NCBI RefSeq assembly: GCF_032854445.1
Contig: NW_027018415.1
Location: 1-29,410, forward strand
DNA from: Liolophura sinensis
Lineage: Eukaryota > Mollusca > Polyplacophora > Chitonida > Chitonidae
Direction: 5' to 3'
Length of the DNA stretch: 29,410 bases
In this document: positions 1 to 11,546 of the stretch, piece after piece
How the letters are laid out: every line of letters starts with the position of its first letter
Numbering within the stretch: the first letter of the stretch is position 1
Notes under the pieces: model-generated
Told to the model about the DNA's origin: nothing
The model's input: the letters and a program-made list of their open reading frames with translations, nothing else
Database searches by the model: none
Position numbers and translations under genes: made by a program

Positions 1-7
1 AGCCAGG
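1..7 (+). repeat. Fragment of the preceding monomer
   Basis: The seven bases are the 'gaccagg' end of a monomer with one a missing. The array therefore extends beyond the left edge. Confidence 0.9.
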
Positions 8-559
8 CAAAAATGCAAAAGTGGAAAAACTGTTCCAGTGCTGCTGGTAAGAGGCTAATCCGACGTATTTTGTGACGAGAAATCGAATGGTGCAATCCGC
101 GTTGCTCTCCGAGCAATACGTTTGGCTGTAGCGACAATTGAATGATCATTTATGTCATAATCACGTGCCCAGCAACGGCTCTTACTCCATGGAAACCAGG
201 GAAATTGGCAATTTTTCAACGGCCTGCCGATGCCTGTCTCAATTCCGCATCTTTTGGCACCTTACTGAAGTGAGTCAGTGTTCAGTTGTACTTTTTACAG
301 CAGACTGTATCAAGTACCTTGTGTTTTTTCATGTACAAATGGTGTGGTTTTTCTACACGTAGATAAAGACATTGAGATTGTCTTGGACTTAGAAGTAAGA
401 CAATTGCTGGGTGAGTTAAATGGGCTTAGCCCAAAGATTTGACGTCTTCTGGGCTACCGAAGGGCACATAACTTATAGTCAAAAGTTGAATATAGTAATG
501 ACCAGTCGCGATTGTACAGAGTACAGTGTAGCCGATTTCAATTAACAAAAAGACCAGGG
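8..559 (+). repeat. Satellite monomer 1 (alpha, A/GAC), 552 bp
   Basis: Carries caatccgcg, cgtttggctgtagc, ctgtctc, gtgagtcag and catgtac. It has 'caacggcctgcc' for the usual caacagctgcc, 'ccgagcaat' for ccgaccaat and an extra t before catgtac. It is closest to units 2 and 4. Confidence 0.96.
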
Positions 560-1110
560 CAAAAATGCAAAAGTGGAAAAACGTTCCAGTGCTGCTGGTA
601 AGAGGCTAATCCGACGTATTTTGTGACGAGAAATCGAATGGTGCAATCCGCGTTGCCTCTCCGACCAATACGTTTGGCTGTAGCGACAATTGAATGATCA
701 TTTATGTCATAATCACGTGCCCAGCAACGGCTCTTACTCCATGGAAACCAGGGAAATTGGCAATTTTTCAACAGCTGCCCGATGCCTGTCTCAATTCCGC
801 ATCTTTTGGCACCTTACTGAAGTGAATCAGTGTTCAGTTGTACTTTTTACAGCAGACTGTATCAAGTACCTTGTGTTTTTCATGTACAAATGGTGTGGTT
901 TTTTCTACACGTAGATAAAGACATTGAGATTGTCTTGGACTTAGAAGTAAGGCAATTGCTGGGTGAGTTAAATGGGCTTAGCCCAAAGATTTGACGTCTT
1001 CTGGGCTACCGAAGGGCACATAACTTATAGTCAAAAGTTGAATATAGTAATGACCAGTCGCGATTGTACAGAGTACAGTGTAGCCGATTTCAATTAACAA
1101 AAAGACCAGG
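560..1110 (+). repeat. Satellite monomer 2 (alpha, A/GAC), 551 bp
   Basis: Same lineage as unit 1 (caatccgcg, cgtttggc, ctgtctc, catgtac). Single-base indels: a missing base in 'aaacgttcc', and an extra c in 'gttgcctctcc' and in 'gctgcccgat'. It has aaggcaattg. First half of the 2-3/4-5 dimer. Confidence 0.96.
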
Positions 1111-1656
1111 TAAAAATGCAAAAGTGGAAAAACTGGTCCAGTGCTGCTGGTAAGAGGCTAATCCGACGTATTTTGTGACGAGAAATCGAATGTGCAAACC
1201 GCGTTGCTCTCCGACCAATACTTTTGGCTGTAGCGAAAATTGCATGATTATTTATGTCATAATCACGTGCCAAGCAACGGCTCTTACTCCATGGAAACCA
1301 GGGAAATTTGAAATTTTTCAACAGCTGCCGATGCCTGGCTCAATTCCGCATCTTTTGGCACCTTACTGAAGTGGGTCAGTGTTCAGTTTTACTTTTACAG
1401 CAGACTGTATCAAGTACCTTGTGTTTATCACGTACAAATGGTGTGGTTTTTCTACACGTAGAGAAAGACATTGAGATTGTCTTGGACTTAGAAGTAAGAC
1501 AATTGCTGGGTGAGTTAAATGGGATTAGCCAAAGATTTGACGTCTTCTGGGCTACCGAAGGGCACATAACTTATAGTCAAAAGTTGAATATAGTAATGAC
1601 CAGTCGCGATTGTACAGAGTACAGTGTAGCCGATTTCAATTAACAAAAAGACCAGG
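1111..1656 (+). repeat. Satellite monomer 3 (alpha, A/GAC), 546 bp
   Basis: Carries ctggtcc, gcatgattattt, ttgaaattt, gttttac and tttatcac, a set shared with units 5, 38 and 43. Oddities: 'gagaaagac' for gataaagac, and 'gggattagccaaag', which spoils the palindrome at position 412. It is three bases short through scattered deletions. Confidence 0.96.
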
Positions 1657-2206
1657 CAAAAATGCAAAAGTGGAAAAACTGTCCAGTGCTGCTGGTAAGA
1701 GGCTAATCCGACGTATTTTGTGACGAGAAATCGAATGGTGCAATCCGCGTTGCTCTCCGACCAATACGTTTGGCTGTAGCGACAATTGAATGATCATTTA
1801 TGTCATAATCACGTGCCCAGCAACGGCTCTTACTCCATGGAACCAGGGAAATTGGCAATTTTTCAAACAGCTGCCGATGCCTGTCTCAATTCCGCATCTT
1901 TTGTGCACCTTACTGAAGTGAGTCAGTGTTCAGTTGTACTTTTTACAGCAGACTGTATCAAGTACCTTGTGTTTTTCATGTACAAATGGTGTGGTTTTTC
2001 TACACGTAGATAAAGACATTGAGATTGTCTTGGACTTAGAAGTAGGCAATTGCTGGGTGAGTTTAAATGGGCTTAGCCCAAAGATTTCAGGTCTTCTGGG
2101 CTACCGAAGGGCACATAACTTATAGTCAAAAGTTGAATATAGTAATGACCAGTCGCGATTGTACAGAGTACAGTGTAGCCGATTTCAATTAACAAAAAAG
2201 ACCAGG
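1657..2206 (+). repeat. Satellite monomer 4 (alpha, A/CAG recombinant), 550 bp
   Basis: 5' part as unit 2 (caatccgcg, cgtttggc, ctgtctc, gtgagtcag, catgtac). Block 2 mixes the two haplotypes: cttagccc is followed by tttcaggt. Indels include tttgtgcacc, gagtttaaatg and gaagtaggcaatt. Confidence 0.96.
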
Positions 2207-2755
2207 TAAAAATGCAAAAGTGGAAAAACTGGTCCAGTGCTGCTGGTAAGAGGCTAATCCGACGTATTTTGTGACGAGAAATCGAATGGTGCAAACCGCG
2301 TTGCTCTCCGACCAATACTTTTGGCTGTAGCGACAATTGCATGATTATTTATGTCATAATCACGTGCCCAGCAACGGCTCTTACTCCATGGAAACCAGGG
2401 AAATTTGCAATTTTTCAACAGCTGCCGATGCCTGGCTCAATTCCGCATCTTTTGGCACCTTACTGAAGTGGGTCAGTGTTCAGTTTTACTTTTTACAGCA
2501 GACTGTATCAAGTACCTTGTGTTTATCACGTACAAATGGTGTGGTTTTTCTACACGTAGATAAAGACATTGAGATTGTCTTGGACTTAGAAGTAAGGCAA
2601 TTGCTGGGTGAGTTAAATGGGCTTAGCCCAAAGATTTGACGTCTTCTGGGCTACCGAAGGGCACATAACTTATAGTCAAAAGTTGAATATAGTAATGACC
2701 AGTCGCGATTGTACAGAGTACAGTGTAGCCGATTTCAATTAACAAAAAGACCAGG
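2207..2755 (+). repeat. Satellite monomer 5 (alpha, A/GAC), 549 bp
   Basis: The cleaner copy of unit 3: ctggtcc, gcatgattattt, ctggctc, gttttac, tttatcac, aaggcaattg. It differs from unit 3 in ttgcaattt and in lacking that unit's indels. Confidence 0.97.
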
Positions 2756-3307
2756 TAAAAATGCAAAAGTAAAACAACTGTTTCAGTGCTGCTGGTAAGA
2801 GGCTAATCCGACGTATTTTGTGACGAGAAATCGAATGGTGCAAACCGCGTTGCTCTCCGACCAATACTTTTGCTGTAGCGACAATACAATTGAATGATCA
2901 TTTATGTCATAATCACGTGCCCAGCAACGGCTCTTACTCCATGGAAACCAGGGAAATTTGCAATTTTTCAACAGCTGCCGAGCCTGGCCCAATTTTGCAT
3001 CTTTTGGCACCTTATAATTGTGGGTCAGTGTTTAGTTGTACTTTTTACAGCAGACTGTATCAAGTACCTTGTGTTTTTCACGTACAAATGGTGTTGTTTT
3101 TCTACACGTAGATAAAGACATTGAGATTGTCTTGGACTTAGAAGTAAGACAATTGCTGGGTGAGTTAATTGGGCTTGGCCCAAAGATTTCAGGTCTTCTG
3201 GGCTACCGAAGGGCACATAACTTATAGTCAAAAGTTGAATATAGTAATGACCAGTCGCGATTGTACAGAGTACAGTGTAGCCGATTTCAATTAACAAAAA
3301 GACCAGG
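2756..3307 (+). repeat. Satellite monomer 6 (beta, G/CAG), 552 bp
   Basis: First beta unit. It has gtgttg and cttggccc with tttcaggt. 'gacaatacaattg' looks like a local 5-bp duplication. Other differences are 'aagtaaaacaactgtttc', 'gccgagcctggccc' and 'gttaattggg'. Confidence 0.96.
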
Positions 3308-3857
3308 CAAAAATGCAAAAGTGGAAAACTGTTCCAGTGCTGCTGGTAAGAGGCTAATCGACGTATTTTGTGACGAGAAATCGAATGGTGCAAACCGCGT
3401 TGCTCTCTGACCAATACTTTTGGCTGTAGCGACAATTGAATGATCATTTATGTCATAATCACGTGCCCAGCAACGGCTCTTACTCCATGGAAACAAGGGA
3501 AATTTTGCAATTTTTCAACAGCTGCCGATGCCTGGCTCAATTCCGCATCTTTTGGCACCTTACCTGAAGTGGGTCCTGTGTTCCGTTGTACTTTTTACAG
3601 CAGACTGTATCAAGTACCTTGTGTTTTTCACGTACAAATGGTGTTGTTTTTCTACACGTAGATAAAGACATTGAGATTGTCTTGCACTTAGAAGTAAGAC
3701 AATTGCTGGGTGAGTTAAATGGGCTTGGCCCAAAGATTTCAGGTCTTCTGGGCTACCGAAGGGCACATAACTTATAGTCAAAAGTTGAATATAGTAATGA
3801 CCAGTCGCGATTGTACAGAGTACAGTGTAGCCGATTTCAATTAACAAAAAGACCAGG
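3308..3857 (+). repeat. Satellite monomer 7 (alpha variant, G/CAG), 550 bp
   Basis: Shares gctctctgacc, aaacaaggg, the rare 'tgttccgttg', gtgttg and cttgcactt with unit 11. It adds indels absent from unit 11: ctaatcgacg, gaaattttgc, ttacctgaag and gggtcctgtg. First unit of the upper 4-unit block. Confidence 0.96.
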
Positions 3858-4405
3858 CAAAAATGCAAAGTAGAAAAACTGTTCCAGTGCTGCTGGTAAG
3901 AGGCTAATCCGATGTATTTTGTGACGAGAAATCGAATGGTGCAAACCGCGTTTCTCTCCGACCAATACTTTTGGCTGTAGTGACAATTGAATGATCATTT
4001 ATGTCATAATCACGTGCCCAGCAACGGCTCTTACTCCATGGAAACCAGGGAAATTTGCAATTTTTCAACAGGTGCCGATGCTGGCTCAATTCCGCATCTT
4101 TTGGCACCTTAATTCATGTGGGTCTGTGGTCAGTTGTACTTTTTACAGCAGACTGTATCAAGTACCTTGTGTTTTTCACGTACAAATGGTGTTGTTTTTC
4201 TACACGTAGATAAAGACATTGAGATTGTCTTGGACTTAGAAGTAAGACAATTGCTGGGTGAGTTAAATGGGCTTAGCCCAAAGATTTGACGTCTTCTGGG
4301 CTACCGAAGGGCACATAACTTATAGTCAAAAGTTGAATATAGTAATGACCAGTCGCGATTGTACAGAGTACAGTGTAGCCGATTTCAATTAACAAAAAGA
4401 CCAGG
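3858..4405 (+). repeat. Satellite monomer 8 (gamma, A/GAC), 548 bp
   Basis: Counterpart of unit 12: ccgatgtatt, gtttctctcc, caggtgccgat, gtgttg. Extra errors: atgcaaagtag, gatgctggctc and an extra a before ttcatg. Confidence 0.96.
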
Positions 4406-4958
4406 TAAAATGCAAAAGTGGAAAAACTGTTCCAGTGCTGCTGGTAAGAGGCTAATCCGACGTATTTTGTGACGAGAAATCGAATGGTGCAAACCGCGTT
4501 GCTCTCCGACCAATACTTTTGCCTGTAGCGACAAATTGAATGATCATTTATGTCATAATCACGTTGCCCAGCTAACGGCTCTTACTCCATGGAAACCAGG
4601 GAAATTTGCAATTTTTTCAACAGCTGCCGATGCCTGGCCCAATTCCTCATCTTTTGGGCACCTTATAATTGTGGGTCAGTGTTTAGTTGTACTTTTTACA
4701 GCAGACTGTATCAAGTACCTTGTGTTTTCACGTACAAATGGTGTGGTTTTTCTACACGTAGATAAAGGACATTGAGATTGTCTTGGACTTAGAAGTAAGA
4801 CAATTGCTGGGTGAGTTAAATGGGCTTGGCCCAAAGATTTCAGGTCTTCTGGGCTACCGAAGGGCACATAACTTATAGTCAAAAGTTGAATATAGTAATG
4901 ACCAGTCGCGATTGTACAGAGTACAGTGTAGCCGATTTCAATTAACAAAAACACCAGG
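4406..4958 (+). repeat. Satellite monomer 9 (beta, G/CAG), 553 bp
   Basis: Counterpart of unit 13: ttttgcctgtag, ctggccc, and the rare aacaccagg end. It has the most indels of the block: gacaaattg, cacgttgccc (which breaks the E-box), agctaacgg, ttttgggcacc and gataaaggac. Confidence 0.96.
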
Positions 4959-5506
4959 TAAAAATGCAAAAGTGGAAAAATTGTTCCAGTGCTGCTGGTA
5001 AGAGGCTAATCCGACGTATTTTGTGACGAGAATCGAATGGTTGCAAACGCGTTGCTCTCCGACCAATACTTTTGGCTGTAGTGACAATTGAATGATCATT
5101 TATGTCATAATTACGTGCCCAGCAACGGCTCTTACTCCATGGAAACCAGGGAAATTTGCAATTTTTCAACAGCTGCCGATGCCTGGCTCAATTCCGCATC
5201 TTTTGGCACCTTATTCATGTGGGTCTGTGGTCAGTTGTACTTTTTACAGCAGACTGTATCAAGTACTTTGTGTTTTTCACGTAAAAATGGTGTTGTTTTT
5301 CTACACGTAGATAAAGACATTGAGATTGTCTTGCACTTAGATGTAAGACAATTGCTGGGTGAGTTAAATGGGCTTGGCCCAAAGATTTCAGGTCTTCTGG
5401 GCTACCGAAGGGCACATAACTTATAGTCAAAAGTTGAATATAGTAATGACCAGTCGCGATTGTACAGAGTACAGTGTAGCCGATTTCAATTAACAAAAAG
5501 ACCAGG
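4959..5506 (+). repeat. Satellite monomer 10 (gamma, G/CAG), 548 bp
   Basis: Counterpart of units 14 and 20 (attgttcc, aattacgtg, gtgttg). Private changes: gagaatcg, ggttgcaaacgcg, gtactttgtg, cacgtaaaaatg and cttgcacttagatg. Confidence 0.96.
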
Positions 5507-6055
5507 TAAAAATGCAAAAGTGGAAAAATTGTTCCAGTGCTGCTGGTAAGAGGCTAATCCGACGTATTTTGTGACGAGAAATCGAATGGTGCAAACCGCG
5601 TTGCTCTCTGACCAATACTTTTGGCTGTAGCGACAATTGAATGATCATTTATGTCATAATCACGTGCCCAGCAACGGCTCTTACTCCATGGAAACAAGGG
5701 AAATTTGCAATTTTTCAACAGCTGCCGATGCCTGGCTCAATTCCGCATCTTTTGGCACCTTACTGAAGTGGGTCTGTGTTCCGTTGTACTTTTTACAGCA
5801 GACTGTATCAAGTACCTTGTGTTTTTCACGTACAAATGGTGTTGTTTTTCTACACGTAGATAAAGACATTGAGATTGTCTTGCACTTAGAAGTAAGACAA
5901 TTGCTGGGTGAGTTAAATGGGCTTGGCCCAAAGATTTCAGGTCTTCTGGGCTACCGAAGGGCACATAACTTATAGTCAAAAGTTGAATATAGTAATGACC
6001 AGTCGCGATTGTACAGAGTACAGTGTAGCCGATTTCAATTAACAAAAAGACCAGG
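5507..6055 (+). repeat. Satellite monomer 11 (alpha variant, G/CAG), 549 bp
   Basis: Clean version of unit 7: gctctctgacc, aaacaaggg, gggtctgtgttccg, gtgttg, cttgcactt. From here the units settle at exactly 549 bp. Confidence 0.97.
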
Positions 6056-6604
6056 CAAAAATGCAAAAGTAGAAAAACTGTTCCAGTGCTGCTGGTAAGA
6101 GGCTAATCCGATGTATTTTGTGACGAGAAATCGAATGGTGCAAACCGCGTTTCTCTCCGACCAATACTTTTGGCTGTAGTGACAATTGAATGATCATTTA
6201 TGTCATAATCACGTGCCCAGCAACGGCTCTTACTCCATGGAAACCAGGGAAATTTGCAATTTTTCAACAGGTGCCGATGCCTGGCTCAATTCCGCATCTT
6301 TTGGCACCTTATTCATGTGGGTCTGTGGTCAGTTGTACTTTTTACAGCAGACTGTATCAAGTACCTTGTGTTTTTCACGTACAAATGGTGTTGTTTTTCT
6401 ACACGTAGATAAAGACATTGAGATTGTCTTGGACTTAGAAGTAAGACAATTGCTGGGTGAGTTAAATGGGCTTAGCCCAAAGATTTGACGTCTTCTGGGC
6501 TACCGAAGGGCACATAACTTATAGTCAAAAGTTGAATATAGTAATGACCAGTCGCGATTGTACAGAGTACAGTGTAGCCGATTTCAATTAACAAAAAGAC
6601 CAGG
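6056..6604 (+). repeat. Satellite monomer 12 (gamma, A/GAC), 549 bp
   Basis: Clean version of unit 8: gtagaaaaactg, ccgatgtatt, gtttctctcc, tagtgac, caggtgccgat, gtgttg. Confidence 0.97.
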
Positions 6605-7153
6605 TAAAAATGCAAAAGTGGAAAAACTGTTCCAGTGCTGCTGGTAAGAGGCTAATCCGACGTATTTTGTGACGAGAAATCGAATGGTGCAAACCGCGTT
6701 GCTCTCCGACCAATACTTTTGCCTGTAGCGACAATTGAATGATCATTTATGTCATAATCACGTGCCCAGCAACGGCTCTTACTCCATGGAAACCAGGGAA
6801 ATTTGCAATTTTTCAACAGCTGCCGATGCCTGGCCCAATTCCTCATCTTTTGGCACCTTATAATTGTGGGTCAGTGTTTAGTTGTACTTTTTACAGCAGA
6901 CTGTATCAAGTACCTTGTGTTTTTCACGTACAAATGGTGTGGTTTTTCTACACGTAGATAAAGACATTGAGATTGTCTTGGACTTAGAAGTAAGACAATT
7001 GCTGGGTGAGTTAAATGGGCTTGGCCCAAAGATTTCAGGTCTTCTGGGCTACCGAAGGGCACATAACTTATAGTCAAAAGTTGAATATAGTAATGACCAG
7101 TCGCGATTGTACAGAGTACAGTGTAGCCGATTTCAATTAACAAAAACACCAGG
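6605..7153 (+). repeat. Satellite monomer 13 (beta, G/CAG), 549 bp
   Basis: ttttgcctgtag, ctggcccaattcctc, gtgtgg, and the aacaccagg end. By eye it is the same as unit 19. It belongs both to the second 4-unit block and to the first 6-unit block. Confidence 0.97.
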
Positions 7154-7703
7154 TAAAAATGCAAAAGTGGAAAAATTGTTCCAGTGCTGCTGGTAAGAGG
7201 CTAATCCGACGTATTTTGTGACGAGAAATCGAATGGTGCAAACCGCGTTGCTCTCCGACCAATACTTTTTGGCTGTAGCGACAATTGAATGATCATTTAT
7301 GTCATAATTACGTGCCCAGCAACGGCTCTTACTCCATGGAAACCAGGGAAATTTGCAATTTTTCAACAGCTGCCGATGCCTGGCTCAATTCCGCATCTTT
7401 TGGCACCTTATTCATGTGGGTCTGTGGTCAGTTGTACTTTTTACAGCAGACTGTATCAAGTACCTTGTGTTTTTCACGTACAAATGGTGTTGTTTTTCTA
7501 CACGTAGATAAAGACATTGAGATTGTCTTGGACTTAGAAGTAAGACAATTGCTGGGTGAGTTAAATGGGCTTGGCCCAAAGATTTCAGGTCTTCTGGGCT
7601 ACCGAAGGGCATATAACTTATAGTCAAAAGTTGAATATAGTAATGACCAGTCGCGATTGTACAGAGTACAGTGTAGCCGATTTCAATTAACAAAAAGACC
7701 AGG
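7154..7703 (+). repeat. Satellite monomer 14 (gamma, G/CAG), 550 bp
   Basis: attgttcc, aattacgtg, ctggctc, gtgttg, gggcatataac. One extra t (aatactttttgg) separates it from unit 20. Confidence 0.97.
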
Positions 7704-8252
7704 CAAAAATGCAAAAGTGGAAAAACTGTTCCAGTGCTGCTGGTAAGAGGCTAATCCGACGTATTTTGTGACGAGAAATCGAATGGTGCAAACCGCGTTG
7801 CTCTCCGACCAATACTTTTGGCTGTAGTGACAATTGAATGATCATTTATGTCATAATCACGTGCCCAGCAACGGCTCTTACTCCATGGAAACCAGGGAAA
7901 TTTGCAATTTTTCAACAGCTGCCGATGCCTGTCTCAATTCCGCATCTTTTGGCACCTTACTGAAGTGAGTCAGTGTTCAGTTGTACTTTTTACAGCAGAC
8001 TGTATCAAGTACCTTGTGTTTTTCACGTACAAATGGTGTGGTTTTTCTACACGTAGATAAAGACATTGAGATTGTCTTGGACTTAGAAGTAAGACAATTG
8101 CTGGGTGAGTTAAATGGGCTTAGCCCAAAGATTTGACGTCTTCTGGGCTACCGAAGGGCACATAACTTATAGTCAAAAGTTGAATATAGTAATGACCAGT
8201 CGCGATTGTACAGAGTACAGTGTAGCCGATTTCAATTAACAAAAAGACCAGG
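7704..8252 (+). repeat. Satellite monomer 15 (alpha, A/GAC), 549 bp
   Basis: tagtgac, ctgtctc, gtgagtcag, gtgtgg. Matches unit 21. Confidence 0.97.
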
Positions 8253-8801
8253 CAAAAATGCAAAAGTGGAAAAACTGTTCCAGTGCTGCTGGTAAGAGGC
8301 TAATCCGACGTATTTTGTGACGAGAAATCGAATGATGCAAACCGCGTTGCTGTCCGACCAATACTTTTGGCTGTAGTGACAATTGAATGATCATTTATGT
8401 CATAATCACGTGCCCAGCAACGGCTCTTACTCCATGGAAACCAGGGAAATTTGAAATTTTTCAACAACTGCCGATGCCTGGCTCAATTCCGCAACTTTTG
8501 GCACCTTACTGAAGTGGGTCAGTGTTCAGTTTTACTTTTTACAGCAGACTGTATCAAGTACCTTGTGTTTATCACGTACAAATGGTGTGGTTTTTCTACA
8601 CGTAGATAAAGACATTGAGATTGTCTTGGACTTAGAAGTAAGACAATTGCTGGGTGAGTTAAATGGACTTGGCCCAAAGATTTCAGGTCTTCTGGGCTAC
8701 CGAAGGGCACATAACTTATAGTCAAAAGTTGAATATAGTAATGACCAGTCGCGATTGTACAGAGTACAGTGTAGCCGATTTCAATTAACAAAAAGACCAG
8801 G
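8253..8801 (+). repeat. Satellite monomer 16 (alpha, G/CAG), 549 bp
   Basis: Private set shared only with unit 22: gaatgatgcaaacc, gctgtccgacc, caacaactgcc, gcaacttttgg and atggacttggccc. It also has ttgaaattt, gttttac and tttatcac from the unit 3/5 lineage. It has cttggactt where unit 22 has cttgcactt. Confidence 0.97.
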
Positions 8802-9350
8802 CAAAAATGCAAAAGTAGAAAAACTGTTCCAGTGCTGCTGGTAAGAGGCTAATCCGATGTATTTTGTGACGAGAAATCGAATGGTGCAAACCGCGTTGCT
8901 CTCCGACCAATACTTTTGGCTGTAGCGACAATTCAATGATCATTGATGTCATAATCACGTGCACAGCAACGGCTCTTACTCCATGGAAACAAAGGAAATT
9001 GGCAATTTTTCAACAGCTGCCGATACCTGGCCCAATTCCGCATCTTTTGGCACCTTATTCATGTGGGTCTGTGGTCAGTTGTACTTTTTACAGCAGACTG
9101 TATCAAGTACCTTTTTTTTTTTATGTACAAATGGTCTGGTCTTTCTACACATAGATAAAGACATTGAGATTGTCTTGGAGTAAGAAGTAAGACAATTGCT
9201 GGGTGAGTTAAATGGGCTTAGCCCAAAGATTTGACGTCTTCTGGGCTACCGAAGGGCACATAACTTATAGTCAAAAGTTGAATATAGTAATGACCAGTCG
9301 CGATTGTACAGAGTACAGTGTAGCCGATTTCAATTAACAAAAAGACCAGG
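8802..9350 (+). repeat. Satellite monomer 17 (gamma, A/GAC, T-tract), 549 bp
   Basis: caattcaatgatcattgatg, gtgcacagc and gatacctggccc. An 11-T run replaces ttgtgtttttt. It also has atggtctggtctttc, acacatag and cttggagtaag. Same as unit 23 except aaacaaagg for aaacaaggg. Confidence 0.97.
9112..9122 (+). repeat. 11-base T run in unit 17
   Basis: Replaces ttgtgtttttt of other units, the equivalent of two G-to-T changes with no change in length. The same run is at 12406-12416 in unit 23. The related unit 25 keeps the two Gs. Confidence 0.85.
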
Positions 9351-9899
9351 TAAAAATGCAAAAGTGGAAAAACTGTTCCAGTGCTGCTGGTAAGAGGCTA
9401 ATCCGACGTATTTTGTGACGAGAAATCGAATGGTGCAAACCGCGTTGCTCTCCGACCAATACTTTTGCCTGTAGCGACAATTGAATGATCATTTATGTCA
9501 TAATCACGTGCCCAGCAACGGCTCTTACTCCATGGAAACCAGGGAAATTTGCAATTTTTCAACAGCTGCCGATGCCTGGCCCAATTCCTCATCTTTTGGC
9601 ACCTTATAATTGTGGGTCAGTGTTTAGTTGTACTTTTTACAGCAGACTGTATCAAGTACCTTGTGTTTTTCACGTACAAATGGTGTTGTTTTTCTACACG
9701 TAGATAAAGACATTGAGATTGTCTTGGACTTAGAAGTAAGACAATTGCTGGGTGAGTTAAATGGGCTTAGCCCAAAGATTTGACGTCTTCTGGGCTACCG
9801 AAGGGCACATAACTTATAGTCAAAAGTTGAATATAGTAATGACCAGTCGCGATTGTACAGAGTACAGTGTAGCCGATTTCAATTAACAAAAAGACCAGG
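9351..9899 (+). repeat. Satellite monomer 18 (beta, A/GAC), 549 bp
   Basis: Its 5' two thirds match units 13 and 19 (ttttgcctgtag, cctggccc, beta), but it has gtgttg and A/GAC. It pairs less exactly with unit 24 than the other members of the 6-unit block do. Confidence 0.97.
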
Positions 9900-10448
9900 T
9901 AAAAATGCAAAAGTGGAAAAACTGTTCCAGTGCTGCTGGTAAGAGGCTAATCCGACGTATTTTGTGACGAGAAATCGAATGGTGCAAACCGCGTTGCTCT
10001 CCGACCAATACTTTTGCCTGTAGCGACAATTGAATGATCATTTATGTCATAATCACGTGCCCAGCAACGGCTCTTACTCCATGGAAACCAGGGAAATTTG
10101 CAATTTTTCAACAGCTGCCGATGCCTGGCCCAATTCCTCATCTTTTGGCACCTTATAATTGTGGGTCAGTGTTTAGTTGTACTTTTTACAGCAGACTGTA
10201 TCAAGTACCTTGTGTTTTTCACGTACAAATGGTGTGGTTTTTCTACACGTAGATAAAGACATTGAGATTGTCTTGGACTTAGAAGTAAGACAATTGCTGG
10301 GTGAGTTAAATGGGCTTGGCCCAAAGATTTCAGGTCTTCTGGGCTACCGAAGGGCACATAACTTATAGTCAAAAGTTGAATATAGTAATGACCAGTCGCG
10401 ATTGTACAGAGTACAGTGTAGCCGATTTCAATTAACAAAAACACCAGG
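9900..10448 (+). repeat. Satellite monomer 19 (beta, G/CAG), 549 bp
   Basis: Copy of unit 13, including the aacaccagg end. First unit of the second 6-unit block. Confidence 0.97.
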
Positions 10449-10997
10449 TAAAAATGCAAAAGTGGAAAAATTGTTCCAGTGCTGCTGGTAAGAGGCTAAT
10501 CCGACGTATTTTGTGACGAGAAATCGAATGGTGCAAACCGCGTTGCTCTCCGACCAATACTTTTGGCTGTAGCGACAATTGAATGATCATTTATGTCATA
10601 ATTACGTGCCCAGCAACGGCTCTTACTCCATGGAAACCAGGGAAATTTGCAATTTTTCAACAGCTGCCGATGCCTGGCTCAATTCCGCATCTTTTGGCAC
10701 CTTATTCATGTGGGTCTGTGGTCAGTTGTACTTTTTACAGCAGACTGTATCAAGTACCTTGTGTTTTTCACGTACAAATGGTGTTGTTTTTCTACACGTA
10801 GATAAAGACATTGAGATTGTCTTGGACTTAGAAGTAAGACAATTGCTGGGTGAGTTAAATGGGCTTGGCCCAAAGATTTCAGGTCTTCTGGGCTACCGAA
10901 GGGCATATAACTTATAGTCAAAAGTTGAATATAGTAATGACCAGTCGCGATTGTACAGAGTACAGTGTAGCCGATTTCAATTAACAAAAAGACCAGG
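10449..10997 (+). repeat. Satellite monomer 20 (gamma, G/CAG), 549 bp
   Basis: Copy of unit 14 (aattacgtg, gggcatataac) without its extra t. Confidence 0.97.
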
Positions 10998-11546
10998 CAA
11001 AAATGCAAAAGTGGAAAAACTGTTCCAGTGCTGCTGGTAAGAGGCTAATCCGACGTATTTTGTGACGAGAAATCGAATGGTGCAAACCGCGTTGCTCTCC
11101 GACCAATACTTTTGGCTGTAGTGACAATTGAATGATCATTTATGTCATAATCACGTGCCCAGCAACGGCTCTTACTCCATGGAAACCAGGGAAATTTGCA
11201 ATTTTTCAACAGCTGCCGATGCCTGTCTCAATTCCGCATCTTTTGGCACCTTACTGAAGTGAGTCAGTGTTCAGTTGTACTTTTTACAGCAGACTGTATC
11301 AAGTACCTTGTGTTTTTCACGTACAAATGGTGTGGTTTTTCTACACGTAGATAAAGACATTGAGATTGTCTTGGACTTAGAAGTAAGACAATTGCTGGGT
11401 GAGTTAAATGGGCTTAGCCCAAAGATTTGACGTCTTCTGGGCTACCGAAGGGCACATAACTTATAGTCAAAAGTTGAATATAGTAATGACCAGTCGCGAT
11501 TGTACAGAGTACAGTGTAGCCGATTTCAATTAACAAAAAGACCAGG
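10998..11546 (+). repeat. Satellite monomer 21 (alpha, A/GAC), 549 bp
   Basis: Copy of unit 15; no difference noticed by eye. Confidence 0.97.

Larger units (their letters stand above)
560..2755 (+). repeat. 2-unit higher-order repeat, two copies (560-1656, 1657-2755)
   Basis: Units 2 and 4 share caatccgcg, cgtttggc, ctgtctc and catgtac. Units 3 and 5 share ctggtcc, gcatgattattt, gttttac and tttatcac. The order alternates with a period of about 1,097-1,099 bp. Both copies contain scattered one-base indels. Confidence 0.85.
3308..7703 (+). repeat. 4-unit higher-order repeat, two copies (3308-5506, 5507-7703)
   Basis: Units 7-10 and 11-14 match one to one through rare markers: tgttccgttg (7/11), gtttctctcc and caggtgccgat (8/12), aacaccagg (9/13), aattacgtg (10/14). 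Copy lengths are 2,199 and 2,197 bp. Nearly all differences are one-base indels in the first copy. Confidence 0.93.

Noticed and set aside
3025-3447. 140-codon - strand frame
   Set aside because: It spans two monomers in the noisy region. Its length comes from an indel joining two short frames, and clean units do not have it.
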